Shown piece by piece: positions 34,491 to 42,870 of a stretch of DNA of 49,843 nucleotides (positions are counted from its first letter, which is position 1; every line of letters starts with the position of its first letter). Origin of the DNA: Nitrospirota bacterium. Its GTDB lineage: Bacteria > Nitrospirota > Thermodesulfovibrionia > Thermodesulfovibrionales > UBA9159. The translations under genes and the position numbers were made by a program. The notes under the pieces are model-generated. The model made no database searches. It saw nothing but the letters and a program-made list of their open reading frames with translations, and was not told where the DNA came from. The stretch is from NCBI GenBank assembly GCA_023475105.1, contig JAMCWJ010000017.1:1-49843 (forward strand). The letters are read 5' to 3'.

Positions 34491-35900
34491 TCAAAAGCGG
34501 CCGGAACAGGCCTCGCCCCGGCAGAGCAGGTATACGGTATGGCCCCCGGCCCGGTACTTTTTGCAGGGCGCGCCGATGGTCTGATCCGGTTCGTGGGAGA
34601 TCACGAAACCGCTGCTGAACCGTTCAGGCGGCCATACTACGGGTGCTTTGGGATAGATCAGACGGTCGATATGCGCCACGGTGCTGATGCCGGATGCGGT
34701 GACATCGGTCGCATATAGCGGGTGGCGGCCGACTGTTTGCACGATGTCACGCGCAACCTCATTGAAAGAACCCCGGCGGCGCTCATAATAATAGGGGAAA
34801 AACCATAAGCCGCACACAAACTTCAGCGCGATGGCGACAGCAATCCATTTCACGCTCCATTGCCGCACCTTAGGCGCGCCGTAAAAGAGGACGTACGCGA
34901 GGCCCAGGCCTGCAAAGGGATAGAGCGGCATCAAATAACGCATGCCGCTTTGCGGAGACAACCAGTAGGGCAGATAATTGGCCAGCGCAATGAGCAGGGC
35001 GGTGACGATGTCGGGATTCTCGCGCCATCGCCCCAAATCCCGACGACGCCAGTATGCGTAGATGAGCACACCTGCGGCAGGGAGGAATTGCCGCAGCGTC
35101 TGGAGGGGGAAGGTGAACACTTGGCCGAGGTAGTTCCAGGCGCTCTTCGGGACGAGCTTCAAGGTGATGTCGCCCAGCATCGCCCGCGACTGGAAGTCCC
35201 CGGCAGGGACCACGCTGTACCACAACAACGGGAAGCCCAATGCGAGGCCGTGCAAGATCAGGGACCTCCGGGAAAAGAGGAAGGCCCAGCAGCGCTTGCG
35301 ATACGCCACAACCAGCATAGCCACGCCATAGAACACGTATGCGGTGAGCACCTTGCTGAGAAAGGCCGCGTTCAACGCCGGGAGGGCGACAGCCAGCCAG
35401 GTATAGCGCTTCTCGGCCAGGGCGAGCCAGCCGAAGATCATCGAAGAGAGCACAAACAGGGCAAAAACCGGGTCGGAATAGGAGAGCCAGCCGCCGTAAA
35501 AAAGGACATCGCCGAAGGTGAGATAACAGAGGGCGGCAAAGATGCCGAAGGTCGCGTCCCTCGTCAGGCGTTTCGCGAACCAGCCGAGCAGCAATGCGGA
35601 CAGAAGGGTCGCCGTAAGCGTGATCAGCCGCGCGGCGACGAGCATGTGGTCCCATCCGATAAGCTGGGCCGCCGGGATGATCATGAGGTTGTAAAGAGGC
35701 GGCCGCCAGTAATAGGTGCCGTACATGACCGGTGTGAGATATTTGCCGCGAAACCACATTTCATAAGACATCAGGGGATAAATGGATTCTTCACCGACAT
35801 ACTGGATCGGAAGCGTGGTGAGAAAACTGAGTCCGGCAAAAGCAAACAGCGACCAATAGAGTTTTTCCGGATTCATCCCCCGTCTCGAAGGTTGTATCAC
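34491..35900 (-). CDS. Multi-pass membrane glycosyltransferase (GT39/ArnT-like)
   Basis: A 469-residue integral membrane protein with about ten or more hydrophobic helices and a first periplasmic loop carrying acidic residues after helix 1 (YVGEESIYPLMSYEMW), the arrangement of GT-C enzymes such as ArnT and Pmt, which use polyprenyl-phosphate sugars. The PPLYNLMIIPAAQLIG segment is also family-like. The acceptor is unknown. The start is either GTG 35900, which overlaps the stop of a 33-residue ORF (GTGA), or ATG 35876 (MNPEKLYWS). The C-terminal about 80 residues are soluble. Confidence 0.8.
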   Translation of the reverse strand: MIQPSRRGMNPEKLYWSLFAFAGLSFLTTLPIQYVGEESIYPLMSYEMWFRGKYLTPVMYGTYYWRPPLYNLMIIPAAQLIGWDHMLVAARLITLTATLLSALLLGWFAKRLTRDATFGIFAALCYLTFGDVLFYGGWLSYSDPVFALFVLSSMIFGWLALAEKRYTWLAVALPALNAAFLSKVLTAYVFYGVAMLVVAYRKRCWAFLFSRRSLILHGLALGFPLLWYSVVPAGDFQSRAMLGDITLKLVPKSAWNYLGQVFTFPLQTLRQFLPAAGVLIYAYWRRRDLGRWRENPDIVTALLIALANYLPYWLSPQSGMRYLMPLYPFAGLGLAYVLFYGAPKVRQWSVKWIAVAIALKFVCGLWFFPYYYERRRGSFNEVARDIVQTVGRHPLYATDVTASGISTVAHIDRLIYPKAPVVWPPERFSSGFVISHEPDQTIGAPCKKYRAGGHTVYLLCRGEACSGRF

Positions 35901-35998
35901 GACGGCCTCACAAGAGCGGCCTTCACTTTCTCCATCTCCACGTCGGGGCAGACCGAACGGACGACTATTTCGTTCAGGTGATCGCGCCGAAAATTCAT
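35897..35998 (-). CDS. 33-residue ORF coupled to the glycosyltransferase
   Basis: The frame reads MNFRRDHLNEIVVRSVCPDV and ends ALVRPS. Its TGA overlaps the GTG at 35900, the first possible start of the glycosyltransferase, as in translational coupling. It has no strong ribosome binding site and no recognisable family. It could be a short leader ORF or the remnant of a truncated gene. Confidence 0.3.
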   Translation of the reverse strand: MNFRRDHLNEIVVRSVCPDVEMEKVKAALVRPS

Positions 35999-36078
35999 GA
36001 GTTTTTTGCTTGGGGACGGGCTGAGTTTATGAATTATATGGATTAGTTTTCCGAGTTGAACTCAACTCAGCGCGTGCC

Positions 36079-36258
36079 TCAGGCGTTTGTGCAGTTCGCC
36101 CCGTAGTTCTTCGGCTTCTTTTCGTCCTCCTGCAGATGGCAGTGTTTGTACTTCTTGCCGCTGCCGCACCAGCAGCGGTCATTCCTGCCAAGATTGCGGC
36201 TGCCGGATTGCTCTCCCTTCGGAGCAAGAAAATCGAATAAGCCTTTTATGAATCCCAT
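36079..36258 (-). CDS. SEC-C motif mini-protein
   Basis: A 59-residue protein: [20 protein letters not shown], then the SEC-C zinc motif [17 protein letters not shown] (Cys29, Cys31, Cys40 and His41). The same zinc site occurs at the SecA C-terminus, where it binds SecB and ribosomes; stand-alone SEC-C proteins are common and mostly uncharacterised. The ATG is preceded by GAGGTTGAG. The gene is too short for many callers. Confidence 0.8.
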   Translation of the reverse strand: MGFIKGLFDFLAPKGEQSGSRNLGRNDRCWCGSGKKYKHCHLQEDEKKPKNYGANCTNA

Positions 36259-36485
36259 CTCAACCTCACATAATTTAGATGTTTAAGAATTGCATATTCT
36301 AACAGAAGGCGAGCGTCATTTTCCAGTTCCGCCATCACTTTTGCGTGAGGGTGCGTTCGAACGGTTCCAGCGGACCGCAGGCCCGGCGCCTCCGAGCGAA
36401 GCGAGAATGAGAAAGAATGCCGTCCTCACGCAGGTATCAGTTCTTATCGACGGTTTCAGGCCGGCGACATCGTGACAGTGTGCGC

Positions 36486-36836
36486 CTACTGATTCCAGGA
36501 CAGGATCTTTTGCAGGTGTTCGTATAATGCAGGCTGATTTTCGGCATTCAGTTCTTCGTCAAACTGGATGCCGATAAAATGCATCGTCCCTATCGTTTTG
36601 TCGTATACGACACGTCCTTCGGTCGAAGAGCTTTTTATCATGCCGTCCGACGATATAAAATCGATGGTAATCGATACGTCCGTCTCGATTTCGACGGGAT
36701 TGTCGGAATAGACCCCGATCCCCCCCAGGGCGATACTCGCCGCCATCGTCTGTACGGATTGGGTTTCATTGCCTTCCTTGAATCGGAGCGTGGCAGTCGC
36801 TGAAATCGGCACTCTCTTATGGCGGCGTTTGTTCAT
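36486..36836 (-). CDS. PilZ-domain protein
   Basis: A 116-residue single-domain PilZ protein, a cyclic-di-GMP receptor type. The two binding elements are seen: an Arg cluster near the start (KRRHKRVPI) and a modified (D/N)xSxxG element (MAASIALGGIGVYS), in which the first position is Ala, so affinity may be reduced. The ATG at 36836 is preceded by GGGGAG at ideal spacing. An HD-GYP protein, a likely cyclic-di-GMP phosphodiesterase, is encoded just upstream on the same strand (36891-37790), giving a small signalling pair. Confidence 0.85.
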   Translation of the reverse strand: MNKRRHKRVPISATATLRFKEGNETQSVQTMAASIALGGIGVYSDNPVEIETDVSITIDFISSDGMIKSSSTEGRVVYDKTIGTMHFIGIQFDEELNAENQPALYEHLQKILSWNQ

Positions 36837-36890
36837 GTCTTTTCTCCCCAATGAGCGTTTTGACTATCATAAAGAAAACCGCTGCCAAAA

Positions 36891-37790
36891 TCAAACCCCG
36901 GCCTTCTCGAGCACGTAGTCGTCGGCACGGCGAGCGTCCTCCGATCCACCGACCACGGAAAGAAACACGCCTACCACCTCCCGATCGAACTGTGTTCCCG
37001 CTTTCTGCCGTATCTGCGAAACTGCATCCTCTTTGCTCATCGCGGTTTTGTAAGGTCTTTCCGCCGTCATTGCGTCAAAAGAATCCGCGAGGCACAGAAT
37101 CTTCGCCAGCAAGGGTATTTCTTCCCCTTTGAGTCCGTCGGGATAGCCTTTGCCGTCCACCCTTTCGTGGTGGCCCCTGATTATCGGGATGATGCGGTCA
37201 AAGTCCGTGATCGGCCCGAGTATCTCCGCTCCCTTTCCCGGATGCATCATGACAAGTTTCCACTCGTCCTCCGTAAGCGGTCCGGCTTTATCGAGAATGA
37301 CGTCATATGTGCCGAGCTTGCCTATGTCGTGGAGGAGGCTTGCTATCTTGAGGGTTTCGAGATCGGTCTTGCCTACGTGCATCGCCCCGGCAATCGAAAG
37401 TGCGTAGGAGGTGACTCTTTCCGAGTGGCCTTTCGTCCAGGGACTCTTGGCGTCCAGCGCATTCGCAAAGGCGACGATCAGTTCGTCGAAGAGCGACCGC
37501 AATCTCTTTTCCGCAAGAAAGGTCTTTTCGGCAAGCTTTGCCCTTTCATTGACGAGATAGCCGATCACGGTCAGGACAAAGGGGGCCAACAGGCTAAGGG
37601 CGCGGAACTTAATGCCCGATTCCTCGGTCGAAAGAAAATACCTTACGACCCCTGAGGCGAACAGCCTGCTGTCGGTGATCGAAAGGATGTAGAGCCCGAG
37701 GATGAACCAGGCGAGAATGACGATATACACCGCCAGCCTGGATAACACCTTGTATCCCGAACCGTTGTCTAATGATGTTGCCGTCTTCAA
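36891..37790 (-). CDS. Membrane-anchored HD-GYP cyclic-di-GMP phosphodiesterase
   Basis: A protein of about 299-328 residues. Two hydrophobic segments near the N-terminus (VYIVILAWFILGLYIL and LSLLAPFVLTVIGYLV) anchor it. The HD-GYP domain follows: ASLLHDIGKLG with the HD pair, MHPGKGAEIL, and the family hallmark HHERVDGKGYPDGLKGEEIPL. Such enzymes hydrolyse cyclic-di-GMP. The start is uncertain: TTG at 37790 is used here, the frame is open to 37877, and GTG 37748 is another option. TATAAT on the minus strand near 37835 would place transcription start downstream of the longest version. Confidence 0.83.
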   Translation of the reverse strand: MKTATSLDNGSGYKVLSRLAVYIVILAWFILGLYILSITDSRLFASGVVRYFLSTEESGIKFRALSLLAPFVLTVIGYLVNERAKLAEKTFLAEKRLRSLFDELIVAFANALDAKSPWTKGHSERVTSYALSIAGAMHVGKTDLETLKIASLLHDIGKLGTYDVILDKAGPLTEDEWKLVMMHPGKGAEILGPITDFDRIIPIIRGHHERVDGKGYPDGLKGEEIPLLAKILCLADSFDAMTAERPYKTAMSKEDAVSQIRQKAGTQFDREVVGVFLSVVGGSEDARRADDYVLEKAGV

Positions 37791-37910
37791 AGCTTCAGAA
37801 TCATTCCGTTGAGTGGAATATAGCCTTGTGTAGATTATATACCAAGAGGGTGGCGGCTGCAAAAAGAAAAAAGACACGCGGTCTGCGCGTCACAAGGAAA
37901 GGCGGGCTTT

Positions 37911-38495
37911 TCAGAGTCTCCCCGTACTCCGGTATTCCCTGATATAGAGTTTGAGGGCCCTCAGGACAACCCAATCGACGGAGAGATTATTTTCTCCGGC
38001 GATCTCGATCAGCTGATCGAGGGTCTGCTTTTCCGTCTCCTCCGGACCTGAAGAATCTTCCTTTTTCTCTTCTTCCGACTGTACTGTCTCTCCATCAGGT
38101 GTCCTCTTTAAATGTTCCCTCCTGAGCATCTCCGTAAGGCCTTTCACATCGCCCGACTGGACGGTCCGAACCACGTCTTCAGGCGGCCGATCCGAAAAAG
38201 ACCCCTGCCCGTGAGGCCCCGATGCGTCCTGCTCTGAACTCTCTGTTTTCTCAGCGGGCATGAAAGACAGCCCTTCGGGCGGCAACATCCCGGTCATTCC
38301 CATCATCATGCCCGCAAGGGTCCTCGCATATTCATTGTCGGGAATCTCCTGCTTTATAAACTCCTCGAGTTTCCCCTCTGCCATGGCAGCAGCCATTCTA
38401 TCGGCAGTGGGAGCGTTCTCCTCATCCTCCCCGAACCGCTTTTTCGTGAAGGCAGTTTTCGGGGGCCTCGGCAAGGGTTTTTCTTTCTCCGGCAT
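37911..38495 (-). CDS. Hypothetical acidic protein
   Basis: A 194-residue protein of no recognised family. It is charged and largely disordered in appearance, with a Met-rich stretch (LAGMMMGMTGMLPPEG) around 60-72, an acidic Glu/Ser-rich linker around 135-155, and a C-terminal helix-rich segment (LDQLIEIAGENNLSVDWVVL...RALKLYIREY) that could be a small helical DNA- or protein-binding element. No signal peptide. GAGG precedes the ATG. It does not form an obvious operon, although it follows the HD-GYP gene direction. Confidence 0.5.
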   Translation of the reverse strand: MPEKEKPLPRPPKTAFTKKRFGEDEENAPTADRMAAAMAEGKLEEFIKQEIPDNEYARTLAGMMMGMTGMLPPEGLSFMPAEKTESSEQDASGPHGQGSFSDRPPEDVVRTVQSGDVKGLTEMLRREHLKRTPDGETVQSEEEKKEDSSGPEETEKQTLDQLIEIAGENNLSVDWVVLRALKLYIREYRSTGRL

Positions 38496-38790
38496 TTCGC
38501 TCGTTTCCTCTCTTTTTTCTTACTATAGCACAGAGACGATAAGAAGGGAGAAGGGTTTCATTCCTTCCAAACGCCTCCGGCGCAAAAAGTTGACAGCACT
38601 TCCCTAAGGGCGTAGAGTACGACCATATTTTCTTAAACTTCGGGATTCTCGTAATAACTTGGAGGAGGATTTCGAGGACTATCTGCTTGAAGCAAGCGCC
38701 GCGCTTCAGGACACGCTTGCCGAGGCCCTGGCTGAATATCACAGCAAAGGCGGCGTCCCGAAGAGTATCTTACAAAAAGGAAAAAGCGGC

Positions 38791-39072
38791 GTGGATAAGT
38801 TCGGGGTCATCCTTTCGCCTTACGCGACAAAGGACATGGACGGCTTCAGCGATAGCGTCTGCGGGAAAATAGCGCGTGTGCTTGAAGCGCTCGCGGGAAA
38901 TCCCTTTCAGAGAGGCAACCTGATAAAGAAGATCAAAGGCAAGAACGCCGATTTCTTCAGACTCAGGGCAGACAGGTACAGGGTGTTTTATGTCATCGAG
39001 GCCGGAAAGGTGGTCGTTCAAAGAGTCCTGGGCAAAAAAGATGCCGAACGCTATATCCGCAAGGTGGATTGA
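38791..39072 (+). CDS. RelE/ParE-family toxin-like protein
   Basis: A 93-residue protein with the RelE/ParE pattern: FGVILSPYATKDMDGFSD at the N-terminus, GNLIKKIKGKNADFFRLRADRYRVFYVIE in the middle and a C-terminal VQRVLGKKDAERYIR. RelE members cleave ribosome-bound mRNA; ParE members target gyrase. The GTG at 38791 follows AAGGA. The frame continues upstream to 38659 without an ATG and encodes about 44 residues (EDYLLEASAALQDTLAEALA...), probably a leftover of an antitoxin fused in frame. No intact antitoxin is adjacent. Confidence 0.7.
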   Translation: MDKFGVILSPYATKDMDGFSDSVCGKIARVLEALAGNPFQRGNLIKKIKGKNADFFRLRADRYRVFYVIEAGKVVVQRVLGKKDAERYIRKVD

Positions 39073-39380
39073 GCTGATTGAAGGCTGCGGGAGCGGGGAC
39101 CCGGCGGGGGCCTTCCAAACGCGAGGGGACTGTCTCAGGATTTACGGACGGAGCAAGGCGGAGTCGTAGAATCGGGACTGTCCCCGGCCGACAGGAGTGG
39201 GGGGTATCTGGCGGGACTGTGGTATGAATCATCATTTTATCTGCCAAGGATAACCAATAAATACCCTATGCGGGGTATTTATTTTGTTCCATACATGCCG
39301 GTATCATACGGATGCCGACGAGAAAGCACATAGAGACAAAAACTCTATAGGGTTAAGAGGCGATAATACAGGAGGTTCTG
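39073..39380. other. Upstream region of the CRISPR-Cas locus
   Basis: This gap contains no gene. A palindromic hairpin sits at 39256-39283, and GGAGG at 39371-39375 is a ribosome binding site for the truncated cas3 frame. A CRISPR-operon promoter is expected here, but no clear -35/-10 pair was singled out. Confidence 0.5.
39256..39283. promoter_or_regulatory. Palindrome upstream of the cas locus
   Basis: AATAAATACCC (39256-39266) and its exact complement GGGTATTTATT (39273-39283) are separated by 6 nt. The A/T-rich ends and GC centre fit either a bidirectional terminator closing the toxin gene or an operator for a dimeric regulator of cas transcription. Confidence 0.5.
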
Positions 39381-39659
39381 TTGAAAATCGCTTTCAAGTC
39401 TTTCACCCGCTTAGTCGATGTAAAAGAGGTAATACAGCTGCCTTCCAGAAAGGGCTCCATCTGTTCAACCTGCACCTGCACAAATATGAAAGAGTTCTAC
39501 GCCCACAGCATTGAAGGAAAGACGGTTGAGGAACGGCACCGGTTTGAGGAGCACCTTTTCGGTACGGCAAATCTTGCCGGTCAATTTGCGGCTGATTTTG
39601 GCAGCGAGGAATGGGGATATCCGGCGGGGTTGTGGCATGATTTGGGGAAGATGGCATGA
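39381..39659 (+). pseudogene. Truncated cas3 HD-domain fragment
   Basis: The frame opens at TTG 39381 behind AGGAGG. After 35 unrelated residues it reads MKEFYAHSIEGKTVEERHRF (from ATG 39486) and ends with GYPAGLWHDLGKMA. This is the N-terminus of a type I-C Cas3 HD nuclease, cut off just after the HD motif. The stop overlaps the ATG of the complete cas3 gene. The complete Cas3 starts with a similar but not identical segment (MTDLYAHTPNERGEWHYLDK), so this is a second, divergent cas3 5' end rather than a simple duplication. Confidence 0.7.
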
Positions 39660-41824
39660 CAGACTTGTATGCTCATACACCGAATGAAAGAGGCGAATGG
39701 CACTATCTTGATAAGCATCTGATAGATGTCGCTGAGAAGGCAAAGGGATTCGCCGGCAAGTTCGGTGCTTCCGATGCCGCTTATGCTCTCGGGTTGCTGC
39801 ACGATCTTGGCAAGGTAAATCCGGAGTTCCAGGATTATCTCAAGGCTTGTGCCCGCGATGAACGGCATGGAAAAGTGCCGCATTCTATTTGGGGCGCGGC
39901 CTTGGCTTATGCTGTCATTCACAAAGGCCAAGAAGACATGCGTCGATGGGAGGAGTTGTCCATGCCAATTATGGGGCATCATGCCGGTCTGGCTGATCGG
40001 GGGAATGCCGCTACAAAGCTCCACGACTTTGATGCGGAGCCACTCAAGCGGATGCGTGCTGCACTCAAGACTCTGAGGGTAACTTTCCCCTCTATCAAGT
40101 TCTCTGCATCTAGTGCGACACAGCGAGAACTATTCATTCGCATGATGTTTTCGACCCTCGTGGACGCTGATTATCTGGATACAGAAAAACACTTTGATCC
40201 TGAACAAGCAACGCTCCGAGGCTGGGTGCCTTTGCTTGAAGCCCTTTGGCAAGAACTTGAAGCGAAACAAAACCTTATCCTCAATGATTCCACTTTGGTC
40301 GACCGAATCCGCAAGGAAGTATATGAAGCTTGCCTTGACGCTGCTGTTGGTGAAACGGGCATTTATCGGCTGACCGTGCCCACGGGCGGCGGGAAGACAC
40401 GGAGCGGTCTTGCCTTTGCGCTTAAGCACGCATTGACCAACGAATTGGGGCGGGTAATTGTTGCGATCCCATACACAAGCATTATCGATCAAACGGCACA
40501 GGTCTATCGAGAACTATTGGGTGCCGATGCTGTGCTTGAACACCATTCGGCCGTCGAGATTGCCGCCGACGATAGCGACCGTCAAGATGAGCGTTTCATC
40601 CGCCACAAGCTGGCGACGGAGAACTGGGATGCGCCGTTGATAGTGACAACGACTGTGCAGCTTTTTGAAAGTCTCTTCGGTAACCGGCCATCCAAGGTCC
40701 GTAAGCTGCATCGTCTGACAAAGGCTGTAATTGTGCTAGATGAAGTGCAGACGCTCCCCCCCGAACTCTTGCGACCTACGTTGGATGTCCTCAGAATTTT
40801 AGCTACGCCTGTGGAGCAGGGCGGGTATGGCTCAACAGTGGTGCTATGCACAGCTACCCAGCCTGCCTACGAAGATAGCCGTTGGCTTGAAAGTTTTCAA
40901 GGAGTAGCGGTTAGCGAGATTGTGCCTCAATACTCCGAGCACTTTTCTAAACTGAAGCGGGTCAATTATGTTCGCTGTCCCGAACCCCTTTCCTGGGCGG
41001 TTCTCGCGGAGGAAGTCGGGAAATTGTCTCAGGTGTTAGTGGTGCTCAATACGCGCAAGGATACGTTGGCACTGGTGGCCGCGATGGGCGATGCCCCGGA
41101 TGTCTTCCACCTTTCCACGTTGCTATGCGGGGCGCACCGTAAGGTGATTCTTGCGGAGGTCAAGAGGCGATTAGACCCCCGGAATCCTCAACCCGTCCGG
41201 CTTATCAGCACTCAAGTTGTGGAGGCGGGGGTGGATTTGGACTTTCCCGTGGTTTATCGGGCTGTAGGCCCGCTTGATCGCATCGTGCAGGCGGCAGGAA
41301 GATGTAACAGGGAGAACAAACTCGACAAGGGGAAAGTGGTTATCTTTGAGCCCGCTGAGGGGAAAGCACCTGGCGGGCCGTACAAGGTCGGCATAGAAAA
41401 GGCACGGTTCCTGCTCAATGAGAATCCCGTCGAGCGCCTGCACGATCCCGACCTGTACCGGGAATATTTCTCAAGACTCTTTGCCGATGTCGATTTGGAC
41501 AAGAAGCGAATCCAGTCATATAGGGAAGAGCTTAACTATCCCGAGGTTTCCAATCGTTATCGTCTGATTGAGAAAGATACCGTCTCGGTGGTGGTGCCTT
41601 ATAAAGACGCGTTGGTGCGTTTCTCAGCGTGGGAAGCTGCCCCGAGTTATCGAACATGGAGCGCCCTTCAGCCTTACATCGTCAACTTGTATCGTTATGA
41701 AGTGTTACAGAAGCGTGACTGGTTGGATCAGCGCTCAGAGGGGCTTTATGTCTGGACGGGAAGCTATGATGGAGAGTTGGGACTGATGGAGGGGTTCAAT
41801 GACCCCGCTGATTTGGTTGTTTAG
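39656..41824 (+). CDS. cas3: CRISPR-associated helicase-nuclease Cas3 (type I-C)
   Basis: A 722-residue Cas3 with an N-terminal HD nuclease domain (YAHT, LLHDLGK near residue 50, GHHAG near 108) and a superfamily 2 helicase: VPTGGGKT Walker A, VLDEVQTL DExH-like box, CTATQ, STQVVEAGVDLDF and QAAGRCNR motif VI. It unwinds and degrades target DNA after Cascade binding. Length is normal for I-C. Its ATG overlaps the stop of the truncated cas3 fragment. A hairpin with a T-run follows at 41833. Confidence 0.95.
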   Translation: MTDLYAHTPNERGEWHYLDKHLIDVAEKAKGFAGKFGASDAAYALGLLHDLGKVNPEFQDYLKACARDERHGKVPHSIWGAALAYAVIHKGQEDMRRWEELSMPIMGHHAGLADRGNAATKLHDFDAEPLKRMRAALKTLRVTFPSIKFSASSATQRELFIRMMFSTLVDADYLDTEKHFDPEQATLRGWVPLLEALWQELEAKQNLILNDSTLVDRIRKEVYEACLDAAVGETGIYRLTVPTGGGKTRSGLAFALKHALTNELGRVIVAIPYTSIIDQTAQVYRELLGADAVLEHHSAVEIAADDSDRQDERFIRHKLATENWDAPLIVTTTVQLFESLFGNRPSKVRKLHRLTKAVIVLDEVQTLPPELLRPTLDVLRILATPVEQGGYGSTVVLCTATQPAYEDSRWLESFQGVAVSEIVPQYSEHFSKLKRVNYVRCPEPLSWAVLAEEVGKLSQVLVVLNTRKDTLALVAAMGDAPDVFHLSTLLCGAHRKVILAEVKRRLDPRNPQPVRLISTQVVEAGVDLDFPVVYRAVGPLDRIVQAAGRCNRENKLDKGKVVIFEPAEGKAPGGPYKVGIEKARFLLNENPVERLHDPDLYREYFSRLFADVDLDKKRIQSYREELNYPEVSNRYRLIEKDTVSVVVPYKDALVRFSAWEAAPSYRTWSALQPYIVNLYRYEVLQKRDWLDQRSEGLYVWTGSYDGELGLMEGFNDPADLVV

Positions 41825-41832
41825 AGAGAATG

Positions 41833-41859
41833 ACGTCGCCAAGGTTTGGCGACGTTTTC
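41833..41859 (+). terminator. Rho-independent terminator-like hairpin after cas3
   Basis: ACGTCGCCAA (41833-41842) pairs with TTGGCGACGT (41846-41855) around a 3-nt loop, followed by TTTTC. The stem is perfect, 10 bp, and lies 9 bp after the cas3 stop. It would separate cas3 transcription wholly or partly from cas5c onward. Confidence 0.7.
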
Positions 41860-42180
41860 TCATGCTTTACCCCAAAAATATTTCAATCCTCAGCCAGTGT
41901 GGCTGCGATTATAGTTTACTCATTGTGATAGTTATAGTCAATGGGTACCCCTAACATAAAGGTAAAGGCTGTGGGTCCCCTAAAATGAATGTTGACTTAC
42001 CGGTCAGTTTGTTGTATGATTTTTTTTACATGAGAGAGAAAGCCAATGATTGCATGAGACACTTGATATTTTGTCTTCTCGATAGAGTCTTTGATACCTG
42101 TGAGGTGCCGCCGAAGCTCAGGGTCTCTATCGAAAAGCAGGTCGAGTATGAACTAGAGTTCAGTCTCAACGGAGGTTTTG
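41860..42180. other. Gap between cas3 and cas5c
   Basis: This stretch follows the terminator and should carry the promoter for cas5c-cas8c-cas7c. Two related sequences, GGGTACCCCTAACAT (near 41943) and GGGTCCCCTAAAATG (near 41972), form a direct-repeat-like pair. A 72-residue frame overlaps the region's end. Confidence 0.45.
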
Positions 42181-42203
42181 ATGAGCAAGATCGATTTGAT
42201 TAG
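41985..42203 (+). CDS. Small ORF between cas3 and cas5c, doubtful
   Basis: A 72-residue frame starting MNVDLPVSLLYDFFYMREKA and ending NGGFDEQDRFD. It overlaps the cas5c start by 23 bp in another frame. It lacks a good ribosome binding site and belongs to no known cas family. It may be chance or a small accessory gene. Confidence 0.25.
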   Translation: MNVDLPVSLLYDFFYMREKANDCMRHLIFCLLDRVFDTCEVPPKLRVSIEKQVEYELEFSLNGGFDEQDRFD

Positions 42204-42870
42204 AATCAAAGTGGAAGGTAAGTATGCTTGTTTCTCTCGCCCAGAGTTCAAGGTAGAGCGTGTTAGCTATCCAGTTGTCACGCCAAGTGCTGCACGAGGG
42301 GTGCTTGAAGCTGTTTTCTGGAAGCCTGAGTTTCGCTATCAAATTCATCGGATAGGCGTACTCAAATTGGGCAGCCAAGCGGTAGTCTTGCGGAACGAGC
42401 TGGCTGACCGCCAGGGCAATCAACCTTACTTTGTCGAGAACAGCCGTCAGCAGCGTTCTAGCCTTATCCTTAAGGATGTTGGATATTTGATTGAAGCTAA
42501 AATACGGCCCCGACCTCATTGTGAGGAACCAGTCTACAAATATCTCGATCAGTTCCGAAGGCGCGTGGAAAAAGGACAATACTATCACTGCCCTTATCTT
42601 GGTACGAGGGAGTTTGCTGCGGACTTCGCGCCAGCCAACAGGGAAGAACCTCCAGCCCGTGACTTGCCAATCGGCACTATGCTTTTTGACCTGGCTTTTG
42701 TGGAAGACGAACAAAGAGTTGAATTGGAGTTCAAGCGCCCAGGCAGAGCGAAGCCAGTGAGGGGATATACTCAAGCGCTTTTCTTCGATGCCGAGCTAAG
42801 AGGGGGCTGGCTTGACGTGCCTGATCAGAAGTACCAAGAGCTCTACCACTTGGAGGAAGACAATGTTTAA
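42181..42870 (+). CDS. cas5c: Cas5c, crRNA-processing Cascade subunit (type I-C)
   Basis: A 229-residue RAMP-fold protein. In type I-C, Cas5c replaces Cas6 and cleaves pre-crRNA at the repeat. Typical features are the N-terminal IRIKVEGKYACFSRPEFKVERVSYPVVTPSAARGVLEA segment and the C-terminal glycine-rich region before MLFDLAF. The ATG at 42181 follows GGAGG; a TTG one codon earlier is less likely. Its stop overlaps the cas8c start by 8 bp. Confidence 0.95.
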   Translation: MSKIDLIRIKVEGKYACFSRPEFKVERVSYPVVTPSAARGVLEAVFWKPEFRYQIHRIGVLKLGSQAVVLRNELADRQGNQPYFVENSRQQRSSLILKDVGYLIEAKIRPRPHCEEPVYKYLDQFRRRVEKGQYYHCPYLGTREFAADFAPANREEPPARDLPIGTMLFDLAFVEDEQRVELEFKRPGRAKPVRGYTQALFFDAELRGGWLDVPDQKYQELYHLEEDNV

